This document shows positions 13,400 through 19,885 of a DNA stretch of 47,941 nt, in pieces. Positions within the stretch are counted from its first letter, which is position 1; the number at the start of each line of letters is the position of its first letter. Under the pieces are notes generated by a model. The model had not been told where the DNA came from. It saw only the letters and a list, made by a program, of their open reading frames with translations, and ran no database searches. The DNA lies in IMG/VR virus record IMGVR_UViG_3300017605_000575, positions 1 through 47,941 of that record; one strand, 5' to 3'. The position numbers were made by a program, and so were the translations under genes. The stretch is from a virus.

Positions 13400-14644
13400 A
13401 TGCCACAGTTCAACCGAAAGACTACCGCTGCCGAGTATGAGGCTATTTTCGGCCCCAAGCCGGAGCCTACCCCCCTGGTTGCTGTCCGCGACGGGACGCT
13501 GGCGCCTAGCGCGCTCGCTTCCGGGCTCGTGAGCATGGCCAAGGCCGCGCCTCGCGTCGCCCTGCAGGGGTTGACCGCTGCGCATGCCGCGATCGAGGCG
13601 ATTGCCTTTGCGCCGGTCATGCTGGGCAGTCATGTGCTGCACGTGCGGCGCACGGCTCGGGATACGGCTACGCAGAAGGCGCTGCAGACGCTGGGCATCC
13701 CCGCTGATCAGTGGATGGCGATGCGGGAGAAATCGTTGTTCAACGCCTTCGAGGTAGAATGCCGGGCCACGTGGTCGCGCAACCGGCGGCTGCTCAAGCG
13801 GCTCACTGGCGAGGATGTGGGCAGCATGCCGGCCGACTATGCGGCCGGTAAGTGGCAGCTGATCACCGCCTCGCGCAAGCCGGTCGCTGTGACGGCTACG
13901 CTGGCCGATGCGCTCGCCGCTGTCGAGCCTGCTGGCCCTTTGGCTCCGGAGACGCAGATTGCCGAGACTGTGGCGGCAATCATCGCGAGCGGCGCCCATA
14001 CGCCTACCCCTGCCCAGGAGACGAGCGCGGCCGCCATCGAGGCCCCGGCCGTGCAACTGGCTACCCCAGGGGATACCACGCAGTCCGCTGCCGCTGACGT
14101 CCCCGTGGTCGCGGCGCTGGGTGACGGCGCGGTGCTAGTGACCGATGTCCCGGCCGATATCGTCGCCAAGGTGGCGGAGACGCTGCCGGAGCACGTTGCC
14201 GTGGTCGCGGTGCCGCTTGTGACCGGGGGCCAGCTGACGGAGCCGCTGCGGCTCACGTTCGTCGGCGATGGCACGCAGGTGGACGATGCCGCCATTGCGC
14301 ACGCTGCGGGCGAAGCGGCGGCGATTGTGGAAGCGGCCCAGCTGGCCGTTGGCAGCGTCGCGGAGACGGTCGCGCAAGCGACCGTGGCCGAAGTGGAGCC
14401 TATGCAGCAACAGGCTAGCAACCTGCCGGACATGGACCCGGCCAAGGTGGCGGCGCAGTCCCTGATCTGCGAGGCTGGCAAGGCGTTCCTCGACAAGCCT
14501 TCAACCCCTGCCGCTGCCGAGTGGCGGAAGGTCACCAAGGCCGCGTGGAAGGCTGGCCATGCGACGGCGGAGCAATTCGCCAAGGTCAAGGCGGAGACCG
14601 CGCCGTATGTGCAGCAGACGAGGGGGAAAAAGGGCGGGAAGTAA
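13400..14644 (+). CDS. alanine-rich hypothetical protein, 414 aa
   Basis: AAGGAG lies about 11 bases before the ATG. Residues 1-175 look folded (AEYEAIFGPKPEPTPL, then basic helices around HVLHVRRTARDTATQK and ATWSRNRRLLKRLTGED). Residues 175-345 are an Ala/Val/Thr-rich low-complexity region, and the last 70 residues are helical and basic, ending RGKKGGK. It is the largest product of the accessory block and is followed by a terminator. No family is recognised. Confidence 0.75.
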   Translation: MPQFNRKTTAAEYEAIFGPKPEPTPLVAVRDGTLAPSALASGLVSMAKAAPRVALQGLTAAHAAIEAIAFAPVMLGSHVLHVRRTARDTATQKALQTLGIPADQWMAMREKSLFNAFEVECRATWSRNRRLLKRLTGEDVGSMPADYAAGKWQLITASRKPVAVTATLADALAAVEPAGPLAPETQIAETVAAIIASGAHTPTPAQETSAAAIEAPAVQLATPGDTTQSAAADVPVVAALGDGAVLVTDVPADIVAKVAETLPEHVAVVAVPLVTGGQLTEPLRLTFVGDGTQVDDAAIAHAAGEAAAIVEAAQLAVGSVAETVAQATVAEVEPMQQQASNLPDMDPAKVAAQSLICEAGKAFLDKPSTPAAAEWRKVTKAAWKAGHATAEQFAKVKAETAPYVQQTRGKKGGK

Positions 14645-14670
14645 GCCGCTAGTAGCGCGCCAGTAATGCG

Positions 14671-14704
14671 AAGGGGCCAGCTTGGCGGCTGGCCCCTTCT
14701 TCTT
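14671..14704 (+). terminator. intrinsic terminator of the rightward accessory block
   Basis: AAGGGGCCAGC (14671-14681) and GCTGGCCCCTT (14688-14698) form a perfect 11-bp stem with a 6-base loop, followed by the T-rich CTTCTT. It lies between converging genes and could also slow leftward transcription, though the minus side lacks a T-run. Confidence 0.75.
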
Positions 14705-14726
14705 GCCCTGTACTGCTAGCGGCTAG

Positions 14727-14897
14727 CTAGGCGTCATCGTGTAGGTAGGCCATGGCCCAGGACGCGACGGCGAGCGCTGCCATGGCCGCTGCGGCTGCAG
14801 AGTGGCCGTCTAGGGCTAGCAGCGTGGCCAGGGCGCCAGCCGCGCCAAACCCGATGTAACCTAGCCGTGAGGCGTACCAGCGAACTATGCGGCTCAT
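14727..14897 (-). CDS. small membrane protein, 56 aa
   Basis: Starts MSRIVRWYASRLGYIGFGAA; most of the rest (about residues 12-50) is hydrophobic and alanine-rich, giving one or two spans. The start at 14897 has GAGG upstream and overlaps the previous stop (ATGA). Last gene of a leftward four-gene cassette. Unknown function. Confidence 0.65.
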   Translation of the reverse strand: MSRIVRWYASRLGYIGFGAAGALATLLALDGHSAAAAAMAALAVASWAMAYLHDDA

Positions 14898-15076
14898 AGC
14901 GGCGCCTCGCAGGTGAGCAGGGGACGCGCGACTACTTCCCGCACTTCTAGCTTGCTGTACCACGTAGGGAACGCTTGCCGCGCCTCATAGTAGGCCGTGT
15001 AAGCGTCGGCCAGCGTTGCGTGCGTTTCGTAGCGGTGTGACCGGCCGTACCATAGGTGCAATTCATACGTGGTCAT
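14894..15076 (-). CDS. hypothetical protein, 60 aa
   Basis: Start at 15076 (MTTYELHLWYGRSHRYE) with AGGGGG upstream; longer frames are ignored. Pattern of an N-terminal strand, a helix LADAYTAYYEARQ and a second strand resembles a small alpha/beta domain. Overlaps both neighbours by 4 bases. No family recognised. Confidence 0.7.
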   Translation of the reverse strand: MTTYELHLWYGRSHRYETHATLADAYTAYYEARQAFPTWYSKLEVREVVARPLLTCEAPL

Positions 15077-15360
15077 AGCGCACCCCCTGCGATTGCCGAC
15101 CGACGCGCCAGCCGCTCGCGTTCGTAGGCGTTCAGCGCTGCGACCATCGCGGCCGGTTCGTCCGTCCACAGACAGGGGATAATCCTCGGCACTCGGTCGT
15201 GGTCGCGGATATCCTCGCACTCTGCCTTCGCGTCGCTGTGGTTATCAAACCCGATTTCATGCACCCAGCTGTCACGCACGGCGCGATCGCGGGAGAACAC
15301 GTGCCAGTAGTGGCGACGGCGACCGTGGGCCGCGTTGGCCAGCTTGCCGATCTTGCTCAT
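15073..15360 (-). CDS. hypothetical protein, 95 aa
   Basis: Start at 15360 (MSKIGKLANAAHGRRRHYWH) with GGGAG upstream. A strand-helix pattern (VHEIGFDNHSDAKAECEDI) with a basic N-terminus and a C-terminal helix (AMVAALNAYERERLARR) is seen. The start overlaps the stop of the 79-aa gene (ATGA). Unrecognised. Confidence 0.7.
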   Translation of the reverse strand: MSKIGKLANAAHGRRRHYWHVFSRDRAVRDSWVHEIGFDNHSDAKAECEDIRDHDRVPRIIPCLWTDEPAAMVAALNAYERERLARRSAIAGGAL

Positions 15361-15596
15361 AGCCCGGTCTCCCTGTACCAGCATTGCAGGTCTAGCAGGT
15401 AGAACAGCGAGGCCCGCGCTTCGCTGGCCAGCTGGGCCGCGCCGCGCTGGTAGGCTCGGGTTAGATGCTCGGCGCCGCAGCTGCCACCGAACCATGGCCG
15501 CAGGAAGCGAGCGCGAGCCGCCTCCTCTGCAGCCTCTTGCTGTAGGCGTAGGGCTCGGAGGTAGAGCAGGCACATTTCGTTTGTCCAGTGTCTCAT
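15357..15596 (-). CDS. hypothetical protein, 79 aa
   Basis: Helical protein (MRHWTNEMCLLYLRALRLQQ, EAAEEAARARF, QLASEARASLFYLLDL). GGAGAC lies eight bases before the ATG. First gene of the leftward cassette and closest to the palindromic operator at 15723-15742. Unknown function. Confidence 0.7.
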   Translation of the reverse strand: MRHWTNEMCLLYLRALRLQQEAAEEAARARFLRPWFGGSCGAEHLTRAYQRGAAQLASEARASLFYLLDLQCWYRETGL

Positions 15597-15703
15597 TGGT
15601 GTAGTCTCCAGTGGGGGAAGCGGCCAACCCGCAACCCGCGCCGAAGGCGTAGCCGCGTCGCTGGGACGCTGTCAAGCCCCCACTGCTAGCCGCGTGAGAG
15701 GGG

Positions 15704-15719
15704 GCCGCGATCGCGCGGC
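15704..15719. repeat. 6-bp GC hairpin
   Basis: GCCGCG and CGCGGC with an ATCG loop, immediately left of the 20-bp palindrome. May be part of the same control element. Confidence 0.4.
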
Positions 15720-15722
15720 GGG

Positions 15723-15742
15723 TGTTATGTTATAACATAACA
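15723..15742. promoter_or_regulatory. perfect 20-bp palindrome, likely operator
   Basis: TGTTATGTTATAACATAACA is a perfect palindrome and is AT-rich inside a GC-rich region. On the minus strand it contains TATAAC, which sits 17 bases after GCGACA, so it may overlap the -10 of a promoter for the leftward cassette at 15596-14727. Such sites bind dimeric repressors. Which protein binds it is not clear; the Fis-like protein is one candidate. Confidence 0.65.
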
Positions 15743-15840
15743 GTGGCGCTATGTCGCAGCGGATATAGCGCTTTGATCCTTGACAGTGGCGAATTGGCAA
15801 CACTCCCCGCTTGCCGCTTGACTGTGGCCCGGCGGCCACA

Positions 15841-15895
15841 GCGTTCCTGATTTGTTCATGCTTTGTTCCTGGTCTGTTCACGGTTTGTTCTGCGT
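15841..15895 (+). repeat. five direct repeats of 11 bp (iteron-like)
   Basis: Units begin at 15841, 15852, 15863, 15874 and 15885, each with GTTC at the same place, e.g. TTGTTCCTGGT and CTGTTCACGGT; the first unit is the most diverged. The period is one helical turn and not a multiple of three, so it is not coding. Placed upstream of the RepA-like helicase gene, it fits initiator iterons or a cooperative regulator site. Confidence 0.6.
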
Positions 15896-15926
15896 GTAGC
15901 TGCAAGGCGGCGGGGCCAGTTCCCCC

Positions 15927-15978
15927 TACCAGGAGTCCCTTAACGCCCCCCTGAGCGCGGGGGCCCCGTCTTCTGGTA
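15927..15978. repeat. nested inverted repeats
   Basis: TACCAG (15927-15932) with CTGGTA (15973-15978) encloses GCCCCC (15945-15950) with GGGGGC (15959-15964). Part of the hairpin-rich control region; function not known. Confidence 0.4.
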
Positions 15979-16015
15979 CGCGAGGGGTCAGGGTTAGCCG
16001 CCGACATACAACTGC

Positions 16016-16039
16016 AAAAAGGGGCGCCTTCGGCGCCCC
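16016..16039 (-). terminator. leftward intrinsic terminator with 8-bp stem
   Basis: GGGGCGCC (16021-16028) and GGCGCCCC (16032-16039) with a 3-base loop form a very stable stem. Read on the minus strand it is followed by five T (16020-16016). No minus-strand gene lies between here and 43 kb, so it may end a small leftward RNA starting in the 16.04-16.4 kb region. Confidence 0.6.
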
Positions 16040-16110
16040 GCTGTGCGGCTAGGGGTCGCGGCGGATTATCACACCCCCTGGGAGTTAAGAGATGTATATA
16101 CTGCCGTCTA

Positions 16111-16243
16111 GCTGCGCAGCCGGCGAAGCCGGCGAGCAGCCGGGGGTTGGGTCGGCGGCGGCAGGGGGCCGGAGCGCAGCCGCAGGCGGAGCGGAGGAAG
16201 CGTGGCGAGGGCGCGGAGCGCCCGCCCGCCCGAAGGGGGGCGG
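16111..16243. other. GC-rich multi-hairpin segment, possible origin element
   Basis: GCCGGC-GAA-GCCGGC (16119-16133) contains the sequence GCGAAGC, which as single-stranded DNA is known for an exceptionally stable mini-hairpin. It is enclosed by GCTGC/GCAGC (16111-16140). A second hairpin GGGCGC-GGA-GCGCCC lies at 16209-16223, and a CCGCCC/GGGCGG pair at 16226-16243. No gene is visible. Position next to iterons and before the helicase gene suggests a replication or control function. Confidence 0.4.
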
Positions 16244-16354
16244 AGCCGTAAGGCTGCCAAGGTAGCCAGGGGTGCAATATCCTAGGGAGTTGGCCGCCTT
16301 GGCTGTCTACTTTCGCTAACACTGCGGCACGCGGCCGCACCCGGCGGCAGGGGG

Positions 16355-16383
16355 TTGACAACCCCGCCGCGATGGGCTAGGAT
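16355..16383 (+). promoter_or_regulatory. strong sigma-70-type promoter for helicase/terminase genes, with overlapping operator
   Basis: A consensus TTGACA (16355-16360) is followed after 17 bases by TAGGAT (16378-16383). The -35 lies in a perfect inverted repeat GGGGTT-GAC-AACCCC (16351-16365), a likely repressor or activator site. The ATG of the first gene is at 16414 with GAGGGAAG upstream. Confidence 0.7.
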
Positions 16384-16413
16384 GCCAGCAAGGTTGACGG
16401 GTGAGGGAAGCGA

Positions 16414-17463
16414 ATGACGGTGGCAGTGAAGCCTATCCCCTCTACAACTCCGCGAGGGGTTGGAGGCGAGCGGCGAGCGATTGGCGGCGAGCGGGCCGTG
16501 CAGGCGAGTGCAATCACTAGGCGTAGCATAGAGTGGCTCTGGAAGCCCTTCCTCCAGCGGAGGGCACTCAACGTGCTCACCGGCGATCCGGGAGTCGGGA
16601 AGAGCACAGTGGTCTGCGACATAGCGGCGCGGCTCAGTCGGGGGGATGGGTTGCCGGGCGAAGCGCCAGGAGCTAACCGCAAGCCGCTCAACACCTGGAT
16701 CATGAATGGCGAAGACGCGGCGGACGACACCATCGTGTGGCGGCTGGGGAACCAGGGCGCGGACCTCTCGCGCATCTGGATCACCGACCAGCGTGAGGTG
16801 ATCACCGCCAAGGTCGCGAAGGAGATAGGGGATGAGTGTAAGCGGCGCGGGATTGGGCTCCTGGTGATAGACCCCCTCCAGGCCTGGATGGGTAAAGACG
16901 TGGATATGAATAAGGCGAATGAGACTCGCGACTGGGGGTCGCACCTCCGCGAAGCCGCGATGATGAACGATATCTGCGTCCTCCTCTGTCGGCATAGGCG
17001 TAAGGGTGCCCCGGGGGAGAACAAGCTCTACTCCGGCATCGGGAGCATCGACATCACGGGCTATGCACGCAGTGAGATAAGCGCGGTCCGTGCCAAGGAC
17101 GGGACGACATACATCGAGCGTACGAAGGGCAACGTCGGTCTCACAGGGGGCGCGCTCGGCTACACCATCACCCCGCATGGGGACGCGGCTAACGATCATG
17201 GTGTGCTCACTTGGCAGGGTGCAGTCGAATGGGGCAGGGAGGGGGCGCATCTCCCACAGGAACCCTCCCGCACCCCGAAGGCGCTAGGGAAGGCCGTCAG
17301 CTGGATGAAAGAGCAGCTCACGCCCGGTCCGCAATCAGCCATCCGTATGCTAGAGGAAGCTACGAAGCAGGGCTTCAGTGAGCGGACATTGGGCAGGGCC
17401 AAGGTGGAGTTAGGGGTTGTGTCCAAGCGCGTAGCAGGGGAGTGGCAATGGGAACTGCCCTGA
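16414..17463 (+). CDS. RepA-like replicative helicase / AAA_25 ATPase
   Basis: Walker A GDPGVGKST at 57-65 and a Walker B strand LLVIDPLQAW (Asp153). The order is that of hexameric RepA/RadA-like ATPases used by plasmids and prophages to open replication forks. After the ATPase core, the last 60 residues carry a small helical domain (SERTLGRAKVELGVVSKR) and end in WQWELP, as in phage members. No primase domain is present. GAGGGAAG precedes the ATG and a strong promoter lies at 16355. It overlaps the small terminase gene by 16 bases. Confidence 0.82.
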   Translation: MTVAVKPIPSTTPRGVGGERRAIGGERAVQASAITRRSIEWLWKPFLQRRALNVLTGDPGVGKSTVVCDIAARLSRGDGLPGEAPGANRKPLNTWIMNGEDAADDTIVWRLGNQGADLSRIWITDQREVITAKVAKEIGDECKRRGIGLLVIDPLQAWMGKDVDMNKANETRDWGSHLREAAMMNDICVLLCRHRRKGAPGENKLYSGIGSIDITGYARSEISAVRAKDGTTYIERTKGNVGLTGGALGYTITPHGDAANDHGVLTWQGAVEWGREGAHLPQEPSRTPKALGKAVSWMKEQLTPGPQSAIRMLEEATKQGFSERTLGRAKVELGVVSKRVAGEWQWELP

Positions 17464-18104
17464 TAGTCATCCCCGAGAACCCGCTCCAGGTGGAGGCCGT
17501 CCTTGAGGCGGTCACCACTGGCAAGTCGCTCCAGGAGATAGAGGCGCTCCCCGAGATGCCGGCGAAGGAAGTGGTCATCCATTGGCTGCTCCGTAACCCC
17601 GGCCTCATGCAGCGCTTCACTCAAGCCCGTGAGCTTAGCGGCTATACGCTGGAGGATGAGGCGCTCTCGCTACTGCGCGCGAAAGCCGCCGCCCCTCCCG
17701 CGAAGCCAGCGGACCTCAAGGCGGTGGAGATGCTCGTGCAACAGCTCCGCTGGTCCGCCGAGAAGCGGAACCCGCAAGTCTACGCCCGCCAGGGCGTGAT
17801 GCAGGTCACCGTCCCGATCCAGATTAACACCTCGCTCGATCTCGCGCAAGGGCCGGGGGCTGGGACAAAAGAGCACCCCGACATCTACGAGTTGCAGGCC
17901 GTCGCCGAGGTGCCCGACCCTGAAGGGGAAGCGGGTGAGCCCGCGAAGAAGCGGGGCCGTACGTTTACCGCAGCGGATGCGCTGACGAAGGAAGCGCGGA
18001 AGAAAGAGCAGAGGAATGCGGAGCGCCGACGCTGGCGCGCGAGGCGGAAGGCTAAGGCGCTAGCCGCCCAGGGGGTGACGAGTGACGGCGACGCATCAGA
18101 CTAA
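17448..18104 (+). CDS. terminase small subunit-like protein, 218 aa
   Basis: The ATG at 17448 (GGGGAG upstream) is preferred to the in-frame GTG six bases earlier. An N-terminal HTH-like part (SLQEIEALPEMPAKEVVIHW, then NPGLMQRFTQARELSGYTLE) and a middle KAVEMLVQQLRWSAEKRNPQVY match the small-terminase layout, in which the HTH binds the packaging site. The C-terminal 60 residues are very basic. It overlaps the large terminase gene by 23 bases. Role: selects phage DNA for packaging. Confidence 0.75.
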   Translation: MGTALIVIPENPLQVEAVLEAVTTGKSLQEIEALPEMPAKEVVIHWLLRNPGLMQRFTQARELSGYTLEDEALSLLRAKAAAPPAKPADLKAVEMLVQQLRWSAEKRNPQVYARQGVMQVTVPIQINTSLDLAQGPGAGTKEHPDIYELQAVAEVPDPEGEAGEPAKKRGRTFTAADALTKEARKKEQRNAERRRWRARRKAKALAAQGVTSDGDASD

Positions 18105-19527
18105 CTTCATCCCCAACCCCGTCCAGCGGAACTTCATCGAGTCCCGGGCGAAGGCCGACCTGTTCTCCTCGCGCATGGGTGAGGGGAAGAGTACGGCGCT
18201 TGCCTGGGCCGCGCTCTACCACACGCGCCACAACCCGGGCGCCTGCTGGGCGCTGATCCGCGACACCTTCGAGAACATCCAGGGCACGACGATGAAGACG
18301 TTCTTCACGTGGTTCCCTCCTGGCGTGTTCGGCACCTACAACGCCGGGCGTAAGACCTTCACCTGGGCTGAGGGGGTGGCCAAGGGTGAGGTCATCTTCA
18401 TGGGGATGGATGACCCCAGCGATAGCACCAAGCTCATGAGCCGCGAGCTAGCCGGCTTCGGGATCGACGAGCCAGCGCCCGCAGTGGGCGCGACCGGCGT
18501 CGATGAGATGATCTTCGATATGGCCCTCTCCCGCTTGCGGCAGCCGGGGATGAAGTGGTACGGGGCGAAGCTGGCGGAGAACAATCCCGACGAGGCGCAT
18601 TGGACGTACAGGAAGTTCGTCCAGCCGGGGACGGAGGACTTCCGCATCTGGCAGCCTGCGCTGCCCGAGAACCTGCACCACCTCCCGCTCCGCTACTACG
18701 AGGAGATGCGGAAGACGTTCGCGCACCGCGCCGATCTAGTCCGGCGCTTCGTGGACGGCGAGTTCGGCTTCCAGCAGATTGGCAAGAGCGTGACGCCGCA
18801 GTGGAACGATAGGTTGCACCTGTCACTCGGCCTCACCCCCATCCCGCGCATTGACCTCTACCTGCTCTGGGACTTCGGCCTGAACGCCACCTGCCTGATC
18901 ACGCAGCGGACCCCGCTCGGGCACTGGAACTTCCTGGACGGCTTCTCGATGGATAACGAGGGGACGGAGGAGCTGATCCTCAACTGGGTGAAGCCTGTCC
19001 TCCAGGAGCGCTACAAGCCCCTGCACTGTACGCTGAAGCATATCGGCGACCCGGCCGGGCAGATACGCGAGCAGAGCAGCGTGATGCGGAGCGCCGTACG
19101 CACGCTGCGCAATGAACTGGGCGGGACGTGGCGGGCTGGCCCCGTGCGCCCCGACGAACGCATCGAACCCCTGCGCGCGGTGCTCACCCGGACGGTGGGC
19201 GGCCGGGGGTTGGTGCAAGTGGATAGAGAGCGCTGCGCCTGTGTATGGCACGCCTTGCGTGGAGGATGGCACTACCACGTGGCGCGGACCGGGCTCGTCT
19301 CCGGCCTACCCTACAAGGACAAGCATAGCCATCCGGGGGATGCGGCCGGCTACGGGGCCGCCATCCTGTTCCCGATGGGAAAGTTGCAGAAATCCGCCGC
19401 CCTCCCCTTGACAGGGCAGGGCGAGGCGGGGTACTTTGGGGGATCACGGTCCAATTCCACCCCCCTCATGGGGAAAGGGCTCGCGAAAGGGACCAAGCTC
19501 CCAGAGCATGGCGAGCCACTGAAGTAG
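18082..19527 (+). CDS. terL: terminase large subunit
   Basis: Walker A-like RMGEGKST (31-38) and Walker B GFGIDE (Asp129, Glu130) define the packaging ATPase. The C-terminal RNase-H-like nuclease has Asp264 (LLWDFG), Asp323 (HIGDPAG) and Asp420 (HPGDAAGYG). Length 481 aa is usual for podovirus-type large terminases. GTG start with GGGGGTG a few bases upstream, overlapping the small terminase gene. It pumps DNA into the prohead through the portal and cuts it. Confidence 0.95.
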   Translation: MTATHQTNFIPNPVQRNFIESRAKADLFSSRMGEGKSTALAWAALYHTRHNPGACWALIRDTFENIQGTTMKTFFTWFPPGVFGTYNAGRKTFTWAEGVAKGEVIFMGMDDPSDSTKLMSRELAGFGIDEPAPAVGATGVDEMIFDMALSRLRQPGMKWYGAKLAENNPDEAHWTYRKFVQPGTEDFRIWQPALPENLHHLPLRYYEEMRKTFAHRADLVRRFVDGEFGFQQIGKSVTPQWNDRLHLSLGLTPIPRIDLYLLWDFGLNATCLITQRTPLGHWNFLDGFSMDNEGTEELILNWVKPVLQERYKPLHCTLKHIGDPAGQIREQSSVMRSAVRTLRNELGGTWRAGPVRPDERIEPLRAVLTRTVGGRGLVQVDRERCACVWHALRGGWHYHVARTGLVSGLPYKDKHSHPGDAAGYGAAILFPMGKLQKSAALPLTGQGEAGYFGGSRSNSTPLMGKGLAKGTKLPEHGEPLK

Positions 19528-19537
19528 GAGATACAAC

Positions 19538-19885
19538 ATGGCCAACAAGGGAGCCACCTTCGTAGTCGGTAAGGATGGCGTCGCCGTCGCTAGCTGGACG
19601 GGGATCACTGAAGCCGACACGGGGCTGCCGGTCAATATGGCCCGTTTTCCTGACAGGACGGTCCAGGTTCTCGGCGACTTCACCACCTCCGGCGCGGTTA
19701 CCATCGAAGGTAGCAACGACGGCGGGGTTACGTACTTCACTCTCACCGATCCCACCGGTGCCCCGCTCGTCTTCACTGCCGCTGGCGGGAAGCTGATCGT
19801 GGAGAACCCGGAGAAGATGCGTCCGCGTGCTACGGCTGGCACCAGCGTTAGCATGGACGTGTATATCTGCGGAGCACCCCGTTGA
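19538..19885 (+). CDS. small structural protein, 115 aa
   Basis: Begins MANKGATFVVGKDGVAVASW and is beta-rich with a GSNDGGVTYFTLTDPTG segment and a FTAAGG turn. This pattern recurs as a conserved hypothetical in phage virion gene clusters and looks like a small decoration or fibre-attachment protein. GTAGGAG precedes the ATG. It directly precedes the spike gene, with a 4-base overlap. Confidence 0.75.
   Translation: MANKGATFVVGKDGVAVASWTGITEADTGLPVNMARFPDRTVQVLGDFTTSGAVTIEGSNDGGVTYFTLTDPTGAPLVFTAAGGKLIVENPEKMRPRATAGTSVSMDVYICGAPR

Noticed and set aside
12118-15690. Frequent GCTAGC/CTAG sites in intergenic parts as a special motif
   Set aside because: They occur all over the genome, including inside genes. 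They show that CTAG is not avoided here but do not mark a specific element.
15672-16361. 229-codon minus-strand frame in the control region
   Set aside because: Crosses the palindrome, the 11-bp repeats, whose period is not a multiple of three, and a terminator; composition is not protein-like.
16282-17250. 322-codon minus-strand frame opposite the helicase gene
   Set aside because: Shadow of the helicase gene with its P-loop on the plus strand.
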